From Rhodanobacteraceae bacterium (GTDB lineage: Bacteria; Pseudomonadota; Gammaproteobacteria; Xanthomonadales; Rhodanobacteraceae): DNA of 64,000 bases. The stretch is taken from assembly GCA_003142815.1 (NCBI GenBank), contig PLNP01000044.1, positions 184,434 through 248,433 of the forward strand. Reading direction: 5' to 3'. Below the pieces are notes generated by a model that was not told where the DNA came from, made no database searches, and worked only from the letters and a program-made list of their open reading frames with translations. This document shows positions 1 through 10,473 of the stretch, one piece after another (within the stretch, counting starts at the first letter, position 1; every line of letters starts with the position of its first letter). The translations under genes were made by a program, and so were the position numbers.

Positions 1-564
1 GAGAAGCTGCAGGAGCGCGTGGCGAAGCTCGCCGGCGGTGTTGCGGTCATCAAGGTCGGTGCCGCGACCGAAGTCGAGATGAAGGAAAAGAAGGCACGCG
101 TCGAAGACGCCCTGCATGCGACGCGTGCGGCGGTCGAGGAAGGCGTGGTACCGGGCGGTGGCGTCGCGCTGATCCGTTCGCTGGTCGGCCTCGCCAAGCT
201 CAAGGGCGACAACGAAGACCAGAACCACGGCATCCAGATCGCCAAGCGCGCGATGGAAGCGCCGCTGCGCGAGATCGTCTCGAACGCCGGCGCGGAGCCG
301 AGCGTGGTCCTCAACAAGGTCGCCGACGGCAAGGGCAACTACGGCTACAACGCGCAGACCGGCGAGTACGGCGACATGGTCGAGATGGGCATCCTCGATC
401 CGACCAAGGTCACCCGCTACGCGCTGCAGAACGCCGCCTCGATCGCCGGCCTGATGATCACGACCGAGGCGATGGTCGCCGAAGCGCCGAAGAAGGAAGA
501 AGCGCATAACCACGGCGGCGGCGGCGGCGGCGGTATGGGCGGCATGGGTGGTATGGACTTCTGA
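1..564 (+). CDS. groL: 60 kDa chaperonin GroEL, C-terminal part (5' end outside window)
   Basis: Frame open from base 1; [54 protein letters not shown] and the GGM-rich tail [16 protein letters not shown]. Confidence 0.98.
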   Translation, partial: EKLQERVAKLAGGVAVIKVGAATEVEMKEKKARVEDALHATRAAVEEGVVPGGGVALIRSLVGLAKLKGDNEDQNHGIQIAKRAMEAPLREIVSNAGAEPSVVLNKVADGKGNYGYNAQTGEYGDMVEMGILDPTKVTRYALQNAASIAGLMITTEAMVAEAPKKEEAHNHGGGGGGGMGGMGGMDF

Positions 565-637
565 GTATCGCGGCAATACTTCGCCGGATACGAACTGCCT
601 TGTGGCCGTTCAATCCGGCGGAAGTCCAAGGCAAACG

Positions 638-668
638 AAAAGCCCCGCAGCGATGCGGGGCTTTTTTT
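638..668 (+). terminator. Rho-independent terminator after groEL
   Basis: aaaagccccgcagcgatgcggggcttttttt: GC stem plus T tract. Confidence 0.9.
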
Positions 669-891
669 GTGTGGCGGGCCAGATTTGCCCTGCGTGTTCA
701 GCGAGTCCGGCGAAGTCGCGAGTCCGCCAATACGACTGCTGGCCGGATGCGTGCAAATGGATAAATCACCAGGCGGTCGGCGCTGCCCTTGAGACGTTCG
801 ACTGTTGGCTCGATTGCATCATCGTGCCGCAGCCGGCGAACGGCTAAAGCTTGTTGACTCGGCACGTAGCCGATCTTGTATTTGCGCAGAT

Positions 892-1593
892 CTATCGCCA
901 CCTGTGAGAGCGTGTACGACAATGCGATCCCGCGCGACCCTCGCGCGTGACCAGTATGTTCGATGGTTTCAGGTCGCGGTGCACGATCAACGCGCGATGC
1001 GCGGCCTCGACTGCACGACAGACGTTGACGAACAGGCCGAGGCGCTGGCGCAGGCCCAGATGCCGGTTGCGCGCATGGTCGGTGATCGGTTCGCCATCGA
1101 TCAGCTCGAGCGCGATGTATGGAACACCGGCGTCGGTGACCCCGCCTTCGATCAGGTGCGCGATGCCAGGATGGCGCAGTTGCGTGAGCGCGCGCCGCTC
1201 GTCGCGGAAGCGGCGCTGCTCGTCCTGCGCGTATAGGCCGCGCCGCAGCAGCTTGAGCGCGACGACTTGGCGCACGCCGGCCTGTTCGCGCTCGGCGCGG
1301 AACACGATCGAGGAGCCGCCTTCGCCGAGTTTGTCGAGCAGGCGGAACGGTCCGATCCGCATGCCCGGCGGTGGCGCCTCGTCGATGAAATCGCCGACGC
1401 GCTCGAGCAGGTCGTCGAGCGATTCGTCGAGCACGCGCGCATCCTCGGCGACGTCGGCTGCCAGCATGCGTTCGATCGCCATGCGCTGCGCCGGGTCCGT
1501 GCAGTGCGCGGCCAGGTAAGCCGCACGCTGCTCCGGCGCGAGCGCGAGTGCGGCTTCGAACAACTCCCGCTGGGTCGGCGTCGGTTCGATCAT
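892..1593 (-). pseudogene. Truncated serine/threonine protein kinase (N-lobe and catalytic loop only)
   Basis: GEGGSSIVFRAE, VALKLL and HRDLKPSNILV motifs present, but the frame ends about 20 aa later with no DFG or later kinase subdomains. Confidence 0.75.
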
Positions 1594-1655
1594 CGCGGAT
1601 TCCTTCGAGTGCCCGATGTCACTGCAATAACGCCGAAAGCGCCGCAGTCAGGACA

Positions 1656-2158
1656 TCATTCCAGTGTCGCGTGCAGGAACGCGCGTGCGTAGCGCCAGTC
1701 GCGGTCGATGGTGCGGCGGGTGACGTTGAGGACTTCGGCAACCTGCTCCGGCGACAGGCCGGCGAAATAGCGCAGCTCGACCACGCGCGCAGCGCGCTCG
1801 TCGGTCTGCTCCAGCTTCGTCAGCGCCTCTTCGAGCGCGAGCGCCTGCTCTGCGCTTTCGATGGCCGGCTGGGCATCCGCATTCGCGGTGAACGTAACCT
1901 TGATCCAGTCGCCGCCGGCCTTCTGGCGCATGCGGCGTAGGCGAAGAACTGGGCCGAATGCTCGAACGAAAGCTCGCGGCCTCCGTCGAGGAGCAGATAC
2001 ACCTCGTGCACCAACGCGGTCGTGTCGAGTGTGCCGCGCGCTCCGCGCCCAAGCTGGCGGCTGGCCAACGCCTTCAGCCGATAGTAGACCGCATCGAAGG
2101 AAATCCCCGGCGGCGTACTGGCGCAGCTGTCGATGGCGGGCGGTGCAGGCGCTGGCAT
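1656..2158 (-). pseudogene. ECF-type RNA polymerase sigma factor, frameshifted/internally deleted
   Basis: N-terminal part in frame 1820..2158 (ALVHEVYLLLDGG..FEHSAQFFAYAA); C-terminal region 4 in another frame within 1656..2522 (MRQKAGGDWIKVTFT...VVELRYFAGLSPEQVAEVLNVTRRTIDRDWRYARAFL). Confidence 0.75.
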
Positions 2159-2482
2159 GGCAACCTCGCGGCAACAGCGCCAGTGTAGTCCCGGCGTCGC
2201 GGGCGCGCGACTGTGTCGCCGACATGCTCAGCCCGCGTCGACGGATTCGCCGAGCCCGAGCGCTTCGTGCCAGACCGGTGTCAGTTCGCCGCGCAGCTGC
2301 AGGCATGCCAGCGCGTCGATGCCGGCGGGGCGCTTTCGAATTGGCACTGGATTCGTTCGGAATCAATAACCGGACGTACGCGAAACCCTGCGCAGAGGTT
2401 GTGCCATCCGACGCGGCGTCGCGACGGGGCCTGGCCGTCCTGACGCTGGCCGCGCCAGCGATCCTGCTGCGACAATCGGGCC

Positions 2483-5386
2483 ATGCTTCCATCCGTCCCC
2501 TTGCCGCGCGCGACAGCCGCATTCTTGAACGAGCGTTTGTCGCGACTCGAAGTCGCTTGCTGTGAGGCCAAGGTGCCGTTCTACGACGACGCCGGCGTCG
2601 AAGAGCATTTGCAGCGCGTGCTCCTCGCCAGTGACTTCGCGTACGCGTGCTTCATGCGCGAGCCAGCCCTGCTCGGCCCCGAATTCCTGCAATTGATGAG
2701 CGATCCGCGCCACGCCGACGCGCGCGCAGGTGTGCTCGCCGACGCCCATGACGAGGCTGCACTGCGCCGCGAGCTGCGCCGGTTCCGGCAACGTGAGGCG
2801 TTGCGTCTGATCTGGCGCGACGTGAATGGCGCCGATGCGATAGAGACCACGCTGGCCGGGGCCTCGGTACTCGCCGAGAGCTGCATCGAGGCGGCCTTGC
2901 GCGGCGCCGAACATCAGGTTGCCGCGCGCCACGGCGTCGTGCGCGACGCGAACGGCCAGCCACAGCGGATGGTTGTCCTCGCGCTCGGCAAGCTCGGTGG
3001 CGGCGAACTCAATTTCTCGTCCGATATCGATCTCGTGTTCGCGTTCGCCGAGCACGGCGACAGCGATGGAGCGCGCGCGCTCGATGCGACTGCGTATTAC
3101 ATGCGCGTCGGCCAGGCGCTGGTGTCGCTGCTCGCCGATCGCGATGCCGACGGCTATGTCTATCGCGTCGATCTGCGCCTGCGTCCGTTCGGCAAGGCCG
3201 GGCGTCTGGTGCTTTCGTTCGCCGCGATGGAGCAATATTTCCAGCGCGAAGGCCGCGATTGGGAACGCTACGCATGGATCAAGGCGCGCCCGGTCGCCGG
3301 CGACCGTAACGCGGGCGCGCGGCTGCTCGACACGCTGCGCCCGTTCGTGTTCCGGCGCTATCTCGACTACACCGCGTTCGCCGGCCTGCGCGAGATGAAG
3401 GCGTTGATCGACGCCGAGGTCGCGCGCAAGGATCTGGCCGATCATCTGAAGCTCGGTCCCGGCGGCATCCGCGAGATCGAATTCATCGTCCAACTCATGC
3501 AGTTGATCCGCGGCGGCCGCGAACCGACGCTGCGCGCGCGCGGACTGCTGCCGGCGCTGGCCGCGTGCGAGCAGCTCGGCTTTATCCCGAGCAGTCGCGC
3601 GCAGCGCCTGCGCGATGCCTATCGCTTCCTGCGCAAACTCGAAAACCGCGTGCAGATGTTCGCCGACCAGCAGACCCACGAGATTCCTGCGGACGAGGAC
3701 GTGCGTCTACGCCTCGCGCTGGCGCTCGGCTTTCCCGCTTGGTCGCCGCTTGCGATCGAGCTTGGCGCCCATCGCACTGCGGTCGCCGAGGAATTTGCGG
3801 CACTGATGGCAGTCGCGGCGCGCCGCCGTGCGCGCCAGGCCCCGGCCCAATGGTCCGAATTCTGGCGCACGTTGGTGACGGCGGGTGCGGTCGAAGCCGA
3901 TGCGCTCGTCGTCGCCGGCTTCGATCCGCCGGGCGCCATCATCGCCGAACTCGAAGGGCTGCTCGGCAGTGCCGCCTTGCGCAACATGTCGGCGCGCTCA
4001 CGCGAACGGCTGGATCGAGTGATGCCGGCGTTGTTCGCGATGGCCGCCGCGCAGGACGAACCGGTACGCAGCTTGGTACGCCTGTTGCGGCTGGTGCATG
4101 CGGTCGCGCGCCGCTCGGTCTATCTCGCCCTGCTCGATGAGCAGCCGGTTGCGCTGAAGCGGCTGAGCGCGGTGTTTTCGGCCAGCGCGTTTCTTGCCGA
4201 TCGCGTGATCGCGCACCCACTGCTGCTCGACGATCTGTTCGACGACCGCGTCGACAGCGAACCGCCGCAGCGCGGCGCGATCGAGGAAGAACTCGCGCGC
4301 CGCCTGGCCACGCTGGGCGAGGCGGATGTGGAGGCGGAAATCGAAGTGATCCAGGAGCAACGCCATTCCGCACTGTTCCGCATCGGCCTCGCATTCATCG
4401 GCGGTATGCTCGATGCGATCGCGGCGGCGCGCGCGCTCGCCGAAATCGCTGAAGTCGTGCTCGCTGCGGTGCTGCGTATCGCCGAGCGCGATCTGATCGC
4501 CGCGCACGGACGGCTGGATGGCCATATCGGATGGCTTCCCTCATCCGCAATGCCTTGGTTGGGCAGCGGCCTCGCGATCGTCGCCTACGGCAGCTTTGGC
4601 GGGGCCGAGCTCGGCTTTGGCTCGGATCTCGACCTGATCTTTCTCTACGACGGCGAACGCGCGCAGGGCGAATCGGATGGCGCGAAACCGCTGGACGCCG
4701 CGCGCTATTACGCGCGCCTCGCACAGCGCGTCGTGCATCTGCTCGGCGTGCTGACCCGCGCCGGCCGACTCTATGAAGTCGATGTGCGCCTGCGCCCGGA
4801 CGGCAGCAAGGGCATGCTCGTGTTGAGCTTCGCCGCCTACGAAGCGTATCAGCGCGAACGCGCGTGGATTTGGGAATTGCAGGCACTCGTGCGCGCACGA
4901 GCGGTCGCCGGCGACCGCTCGCTGGCGCGGCGCTTCGTGCAAGCCCGCAAGCGCCTGCTCGCCGAGCCGCGTGACGCGCAAAACGTGCGCGCGGAAATTA
5001 TCGCGATGCGCGCGCGCTGGCGCGCCGAACGCGATCGCTCCGACGTGCGGCATTTCGATCTCAAGCAGGGCGCCGGCGGGTTGGTCGATATCGAATTCCT
5101 TTTGCAGGCACTCGTATTGCTGCACGCAGCGCGCCATCCGCAGTTGCTTGCGAGCGGCAACAGTGCCGACCTGATTGCCGCCGCGCTCGCGGTCGGCATT
5201 CTCGAAGCGGAGCACGCCGCTGCGCTCGCCGAGGCGCATGCGGCCCTGCTTGCGCGCGCGATTGGCTGCACACTGGACGGACGCCCCCGGGTTGCCCCGC
5301 GCGATGAAGTCCTCGCCGGCCATGCGCAGCGCGTGCTCGCTGCAGCGCGTAGCGTCGGACTCGAGTTCGTGAACGGCGAGCCGTGA
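2483..5386 (+). CDS. glnE: Bifunctional glutamine synthetase adenylyltransferase/deadenylase
   Basis: 967 aa; two nucleotidyltransferase modules (NFSSDIDLVFAF and GFGSDLDLIFLY). Confidence 0.95.
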   Translation: MLPSVPLPRATAAFLNERLSRLEVACCEAKVPFYDDAGVEEHLQRVLLASDFAYACFMREPALLGPEFLQLMSDPRHADARAGVLADAHDEAALRRELRRFRQREALRLIWRDVNGADAIETTLAGASVLAESCIEAALRGAEHQVAARHGVVRDANGQPQRMVVLALGKLGGGELNFSSDIDLVFAFAEHGDSDGARALDATAYYMRVGQALVSLLADRDADGYVYRVDLRLRPFGKAGRLVLSFAAMEQYFQREGRDWERYAWIKARPVAGDRNAGARLLDTLRPFVFRRYLDYTAFAGLREMKALIDAEVARKDLADHLKLGPGGIREIEFIVQLMQLIRGGREPTLRARGLLPALAACEQLGFIPSSRAQRLRDAYRFLRKLENRVQMFADQQTHEIPADEDVRLRLALALGFPAWSPLAIELGAHRTAVAEEFAALMAVAARRRARQAPAQWSEFWRTLVTAGAVEADALVVAGFDPPGAIIAELEGLLGSAALRNMSARSRERLDRVMPALFAMAAAQDEPVRSLVRLLRLVHAVARRSVYLALLDEQPVALKRLSAVFSASAFLADRVIAHPLLLDDLFDDRVDSEPPQRGAIEEELARRLATLGEADVEAEIEVIQEQRHSALFRIGLAFIGGMLDAIAAARALAEIAEVVLAAVLRIAERDLIAAHGRLDGHIGWLPSSAMPWLGSGLAIVAYGSFGGAELGFGSDLDLIFLYDGERAQGESDGAKPLDAARYYARLAQRVVHLLGVLTRAGRLYEVDVRLRPDGSKGMLVLSFAAYEAYQRERAWIWELQALVRARAVAGDRSLARRFVQARKRLLAEPRDAQNVRAEIIAMRARWRAERDRSDVRHFDLKQGAGGLVDIEFLLQALVLLHAARHPQLLASGNSADLIAAALAVGILEAEHAAALAEAHAALLARAIGCTLDGRPRVAPRDEVLAGHAQRVLAAARSVGLEFVNGEP

Positions 5387-5440
5387 TCTGGACAACGCGG
5401 AATGGCAACGTTGCGCGCTCAGCCCGCGGGCCTTGATGCC

Positions 5441-5583
5441 GGGTATCGGGAATCGAGAAAAGAACATATGTCGTCCCAGCGAAAGTCGGGACCCAGTGCC
5501 TTTAATGCAGATTCCCGCGAAGACGCTGGGTCCCGGCTTTCGCCGGGATGACGAACGAGTGAAGCTTTCACCACCCCTCAGCC
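5441..5583. repeat. REP/BIME-like element, copy 1
   Basis: gtcgtcccagcgaaagtcgggacccag ... ctgggtcccggctttcgccgggatgacgaac: opposed palindromic units; second copy at ~27640-27795. Confidence 0.75.
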
Positions 5584-6662
5584 TAGCCTCGCTCGCGCCA
5601 GCGTTCGCGCACGAGCTCGGCGATCGCGGCAGTCTCCGCAAGTGGCGGAGGCTGCGGACGACTCGTGTTGTCATCGAGCCGGCGCAGATGTCCGCTGGCG
5701 ATGAGTTCACTATGGAATGCGGCGAGTTTGCCGGCGATCGGACGTGGCGCGAAGGTGTAGACCGGTTTTCCGGTTGCGGCCGCCTCGCTCAGCATGTTGA
5801 CCGAATCGGGCGTGACGACGATGCGATCGGCCCAGGCGAGGAAACCGGCATACGGATTCTCGCCCACACCGGATGAGGGGAGAAGACCGCCCGGCTCCGA
5901 TGCACAACTCGCGGGCCGCGAGAGCGGGCGGTCTTCTTCGCTGCCGCTCCAGAACACGCCGGGAAATTTCGTGAGTGCAGCGCGCAGCGTCGATACGGTG
6001 GCGGCGGGTGTGCGTCTGGACACACTGACCAGAAAACTCCCGCCGTCGGCGGCATGGCGCGCGGCGAGGCGTTCGAGGAGCGCGTCGAAATACGCGTCGT
6101 CGAGCCGTTGCGCGCGGTTCGATCCGCCGATCAGCACGGCGGTGCGCGGCGTCGGCAACGCGGCGAAACCGGCAAAACGCGTGCGTCCGGCGGCGAGCCA
6201 GTCACGATCAACTGCGTTCAACGCGCCGATGCTGTGGAGCACGTTGGCGCCCGTCACGTCGTCGTGTTGGGGCGCGATGACGACATCGAATGCGGCAGCC
6301 TGGATGCGCGGATCGAGAATCTGCACGGTGAATGTTCGGCCGCCGCTCCAGCCGCGCAGCATCCACGTCGCCAGCGCCGCGCGACGTCCGCAGCCAATCG
6401 CGATATCCGGCCATGGTGGCGCGAGCGGTGCGCCTTCGTGGTCGCGAATCGCGATGCCCGCGCCGATCGTCAGGCGCGGCGCGAATGCATCCCATGGCTG
6501 GCGCAGATCGATCCGCAGCACCCGCGGCGCCAGCCCGAGCGCGCGCATGAGCGCCAGCGCCTGGCGTTCGTTGCCGGCAGCGCCGTCGCTGATGGCCCAG
6601 CAGTTTGGATCGGTGGGAATGGGCGGATTCATCGCGTCAGCGTAATGCAGGAGCGAGCGCAT
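5583..6662 (-). CDS. ELM1/DUF1022-family protein
   Basis: CWAISDGAAGNERQALALMRALGL, IGCGRRAA, VLIGGSNRA, ADRIVVTPDSVNMLSEAAATGKPVY. Confidence 0.8.
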   Translation of the reverse strand: MRSLLHYADAMNPPIPTDPNCWAISDGAAGNERQALALMRALGLAPRVLRIDLRQPWDAFAPRLTIGAGIAIRDHEGAPLAPPWPDIAIGCGRRAALATWMLRGWSGGRTFTVQILDPRIQAAAFDVVIAPQHDDVTGANVLHSIGALNAVDRDWLAAGRTRFAGFAALPTPRTAVLIGGSNRAQRLDDAYFDALLERLAARHAADGGSFLVSVSRRTPAATVSTLRAALTKFPGVFWSGSEEDRPLSRPASCASEPGGLLPSSGVGENPYAGFLAWADRIVVTPDSVNMLSEAAATGKPVYTFAPRPIAGKLAAFHSELIASGHLRRLDDNTSRPQPPPLAETAAIAELVRERWRERG

Positions 6663-6865
6663 GCGGAGCGATGATGCGTTGCGTCATTGTTTCCTCGCCG
6701 GAAACGCTGTGTCCGCCGCAGGCGCCTTGTCATCGCGCGGATGCAGCCACATCATTGAGTGTCGACGTGCCGCCGCGATCTTTGCCTTGGGTTTGGCCGG
6801 CACATTCATCGTTTTGTTCCATGCCCGCCGCGTTCCATTGCCGTCCTTTCAACCGGAGTCCGTTC

Positions 6866-7474
6866 ATGATTCGTCGTCTTGCCCTTGCGACTGCGCTCAC
6901 CCTGGCCACCGCGCCGGTTTTCGCGGCCAGTTACATACTCGACCCCGCCCACACCCAGGTGGTCCTCAGCTGGAATCACTTCGGCTTTTCGAACCCGAGC
7001 GCCCAGTTCGGCAAGATCGATGGCACCCTCGAGTTCGATCAGGCCCATCCGACCCAGGCATCGGTAAAGGTCACGATTCCTCTCGCCAGCATCAACACCA
7101 ATGTGCCGGACCTTGACGAACATCTGCAGAAACCGGATTTCTTCGACTCGGCAAAATATCCGGACGCGACGTTCCAAAGCACCAAGGTCGAGCAAGGCGC
7201 CAAGCCGGACAAGTTGAAAGTCACCGGTAACCTGACCTTGCACGGCGTGACCCGCCCGGTCGTGCTCGACGTGACCATCAACAAGGTGGGCGAGCATCCG
7301 ATGCGCAAGGCGCCGGCAGCCGGGTTTGACGCGACCACGACGCTGAAGCGCTCGGACTTCGGCATCAAGGCCTATGTGCCGATGGTCAGCGACGACATCA
7401 AGATCCACATCACCAGCGAAGCGATCGACGCCAAGGCGTTCGCCGAAGGGATGAAGCCGAAGGCAAAGAGCTGA
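6866..7474 (+). CDS. YceI family periplasmic protein
   Basis: Signal peptide MIRRLALATALTLATAPVFAASYILDPAHTQVVLSWNHFGFSNPSAQFGKIDGTLEFD; typical YceI fold motifs. Confidence 0.93.
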   Translation: MIRRLALATALTLATAPVFAASYILDPAHTQVVLSWNHFGFSNPSAQFGKIDGTLEFDQAHPTQASVKVTIPLASINTNVPDLDEHLQKPDFFDSAKYPDATFQSTKVEQGAKPDKLKVTGNLTLHGVTRPVVLDVTINKVGEHPMRKAPAAGFDATTTLKRSDFGIKAYVPMVSDDIKIHITSEAIDAKAFAEGMKPKAKS

Positions 7475-7496
7475 CGCTCCGTCGCGCAGATCCGAC

Positions 7497-7680
7497 TTGA
7501 GTTTGAAATCGTATAGCCGTTCGTGGTGATGCTTCGACCCTTCGATACCTCAGGCTCAGCACAGGGTACGCTGCGCGTATCGAACCACGAACGGCGACGC
7601 CCGGGACCATTCACCCTTCGATACGCCGAAGGCGTACTCCGTCCTGAGCTTGTCGAAGGATCAGGGCGAACGGTCAACGG
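7497..7680. repeat. Interspersed repeat containing gttcgccctgatccttcgacaagctcaggac and gtttgaaat..gccgttcgtggtga modules
   Basis: Shares modules with 33791-33941; internally inverted. Confidence 0.6.
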
Positions 7681-7695
7681 GCGCAATGCCCGAGT

Positions 7696-8958
7696 TCAAC
7701 CTTTCTTGACGCCCTGATTCTTCAGCGCTTCGAGGCCCGAGAGATTGACACTGGCCACGGCAGCCTTGAGCTGGTCCATGCTGTCGGCGTTGCCGGACAC
7801 CTTCACGGTGAAGCGGTCGCCGAGCACGATGCTGTATTCGCCGCGCTTGGACTGGGTATCCCACTGCTCGTGGATGATGCGGCCGTCCTGCTTGTAGGTC
7901 TTGTCGTAGCCGTGATCGGTTTCCTTGTCCGATTCGGCGCCCGCCCAGCCGGCCAGCGCCAGGATGCCCTTGGCGCTGCCCAGGTCGCTGATCTCCAGAT
8001 CGAGGCTCTTGCCGGTGCCGTCGGAGTAGACCCCGCGTGCTTCGGAAACCTGCATGCCCAGCGCGCCGTTGCGTTCGGCCGATACTTCAGTGCGCTTGAG
8101 GCCGGCCAGGGAATCGGGCACGAACGGCTTGAGCACGTCCGGGGCCAGTGCTTCCACCTGGTCGCCGCCGCCGAGCGCGGTGCCCATGACCGCGCCGAGT
8201 GCCTTGCCCTGCGCGTCGGCGTCGCCGGATTTCTGTGCGGTTTCCATCTGCTTGCCAGCCGCTTCCATCTTCTTGCTCCACGCATCGAGCTTGCCGAGCG
8301 AGCTGTCCTTGTCGATCGTGACATCGCCGCTATTGCTGCCCAAATGTGTGCCGCTGAACGCACCGCCCATCATCGCGCCGGTGCCGATGATGCCGCCGAC
8401 GATCAGCATGATGATCCAGCTCAGTACGATCGCGATGATGATGCTCACTGCGGTATAGCCACCGGCCTTTTCGGTCGGTGACTTCATCGTCGGCGACAGG
8501 CCGAGATAAAGCAGGTAGATACTGTAGATCCCGCCGGCGAGCGCGATCAGCCAGCCGAGTCCCGGCACGATCTGGCCAATGCTGGCCACCCAGCTCGCCG
8601 TGTACGCATATGCGACCGCCTTCAATGCCTGGGTCTGGTCTTTCTGGCCGCCGAACGTCGGCGCGAGTGCGTTGACGATCAGCGCCATCACGTAAGTAAG
8701 CGCCAGACCGAGCGCATACGTCACGATCATGCCGGTGATGCCGGCACCGATCGGCGTGCGGTAATGGATGCCGAATGCACCGTAGCCGATCAGGCTGCCC
8801 TTGATGAAACCGGCCACCGCGGGAATCGCGGCAAGGAAAATGATGTAGTTCTTGTACAGATCCGACACAGTCGCGGGCTCGGCTGCAATCACCGGCCACT
8901 CGGCCTTCGGCGTCATCAGGATCGCTTTCACCCGTGCGATCAGGTTGTTGATATCCAT
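7696..8958 (-). CDS. Yip1-family membrane protein with long C-terminal extension
   Basis: MDINNLIARVKAILMTPKAEWPVIAAEPATVSDLYKNYIIFLAAIPAVAGFIKGSLIG; several TM segments. Confidence 0.8.
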   Translation of the reverse strand: MDINNLIARVKAILMTPKAEWPVIAAEPATVSDLYKNYIIFLAAIPAVAGFIKGSLIGYGAFGIHYRTPIGAGITGMIVTYALGLALTYVMALIVNALAPTFGGQKDQTQALKAVAYAYTASWVASIGQIVPGLGWLIALAGGIYSIYLLYLGLSPTMKSPTEKAGGYTAVSIIIAIVLSWIIMLIVGGIIGTGAMMGGAFSGTHLGSNSGDVTIDKDSSLGKLDAWSKKMEAAGKQMETAQKSGDADAQGKALGAVMGTALGGGDQVEALAPDVLKPFVPDSLAGLKRTEVSAERNGALGMQVSEARGVYSDGTGKSLDLEISDLGSAKGILALAGWAGAESDKETDHGYDKTYKQDGRIIHEQWDTQSKRGEYSIVLGDRFTVKVSGNADSMDQLKAAVASVNLSGLEALKNQGVKKG

Positions 8959-9134
8959 GGTCCCCTCCGGTTCTTGTCGATGGAATATTGCCGCGCCGGC
9001 ATTCTAGGCCAGAAGCGCGGCGCGCGTGCCGTGGTAGGTTCACGCAGGCGGCGTGGTCCAGGTCACGACGATTGCGTGAACCAGTTGGCACGTCTCGTGC
9101 TGGTAAACTTGTGCGCTTGTCGATGGAGACCCAC

Positions 9135-9344
9135 ATGTCGCGACCCAATCCCGCGGCGGAAACACGTATTCCCGCCAACGCAGAAAACCGTTACCAGGTC
9201 ACCCGCGCCGATTTGCCGTTGAGCTGTCCGATGCCGGCGATGGCGCTGTGGAATTCGCATCCGAAGGTGTATTTGGCGATCGCCGAGCAGGGCGGCCACG
9301 CGAAGTGCCCCTATTGCGGCGCCGAATACGACCTGGTTGCGTGA
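9135..9344 (+). CDS. Zinc-finger (CHCC-type) domain protein
   Basis: 69 aa; LSCPMPAMALWNSHPKVYLAIAEQGGHAKCPYCGAEYDLV. Confidence 0.85.
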   Translation: MSRPNPAAETRIPANAENRYQVTRADLPLSCPMPAMALWNSHPKVYLAIAEQGGHAKCPYCGAEYDLVA

Positions 9345-10473
9345 CGGCGAAGCGATCGTGCAAGCGCGCGCGCTGACGGTCGTGCAACTGGTTCCGGCGC
9401 TGGAAGCCGGCGGCGCGGAGCGCTCGACGCTCGAGATCGCGCGCGCGCTGGTTGCAGACGGGCATCGCTCGATCGTCGTCTCCAGCGGCGGCCGTCTGGT
9501 CGATCGCCTGCTCGCCGAAGGCAGCGAGCATGTCACCCTGCCGATTGGGCGCAAATCGCTGGCCAGTCTCGCCCAGGTGCCGAAGCTGCGTGCGCTGTTC
9601 AGGCGCGAACGCGCGGACATCGTCCACGCGCGTTCGCGGATGCCGGCGTGGCTCGGCTGGCTGGCGTTGCGTGGCCTGTCGCCGCGGCCGCGATTTGTCA
9701 CAACCGCACACGGGCTGAACAGTCCGGGTCGCTATAGCGCAATCATGGCGCGCGGCGAGCGCGTGATCTGCGTGTCCAATACCGTGCGCGACTACCAGCT
9801 GCGCCACTACCCGCGCACGAATCCGTCCAATCTGGTGGTGATTCCGCGCGGTGTTGACCCGGAAGAATTTCCCTACGGCTACCAGCCCGATGGTTCGTGG
9901 CGCGAATGGTTCTTCGCCGAGTTTGCGCCGCTCGCAGGGGCGCCGCTGTTGACCCTGCCGGGTCGCGGCACGCGTCTCAAGGGCCACGCGGACGCGATCG
10001 AACTCGTCGCGGCGCTCAAGGCGCGCGGCATCGATACGCGCCTGCTGCTGCTCGGCGCGCGTCAGGCCGAGCGCGAGGCCTATGTGGCCGAACTCGAGCA
10101 ACTTGCCGCATCGCGCGGCGTCGCCGACCGCGTCGTGATCAGCGCGCAGCGTGACGACGCACGCGACATCTATGCGATTTCCACGCTGATCCTGCAACTG
10201 TCGAACAAACCCGAATCGTTTGGCCGCACCGTCATCGAAGCCCTGTCGCTATGCCGGCCGGTGCTCGGTTATGACTACGGCGGCGTGGGCGAGTTGCTGA
10301 CCGATCTGTATCCTGCCGGCCGCGTTCCGCCGCTCGATCGCGAACGTCTTGTCGAGCGCGCCGCCGAACTGCTGCGTTACGCGCCGGCGATCGGGCCATT
10401 GCAAAGCTATCGCCTCGCCGACATGCAGGCGGCGACGCTTGCGCTGTATCGCGAACTCGTGCGCCACGATTGA
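9337..10473 (+). CDS. Glycosyltransferase (GT4-like)
   Basis: VVQLVPALEAGGAERSTLEIARAL; SNKPESFGRTVIEALSLCRPVLGYDYGGVGEL; start may be a GTG slightly downstream. Confidence 0.92.
   Translation: MRDGEAIVQARALTVVQLVPALEAGGAERSTLEIARALVADGHRSIVVSSGGRLVDRLLAEGSEHVTLPIGRKSLASLAQVPKLRALFRRERADIVHARSRMPAWLGWLALRGLSPRPRFVTTAHGLNSPGRYSAIMARGERVICVSNTVRDYQLRHYPRTNPSNLVVIPRGVDPEEFPYGYQPDGSWREWFFAEFAPLAGAPLLTLPGRGTRLKGHADAIELVAALKARGIDTRLLLLGARQAEREAYVAELEQLAASRGVADRVVISAQRDDARDIYAISTLILQLSNKPESFGRTVIEALSLCRPVLGYDYGGVGELLTDLYPAGRVPPLDRERLVERAAELLRYAPAIGPLQSYRLADMQAATLALYRELVRHD

Noticed and set aside
518-562. GGC-rich simple repeat at the groEL 3' end
   Set aside because: Normal GroEL C-terminal GGM tail.
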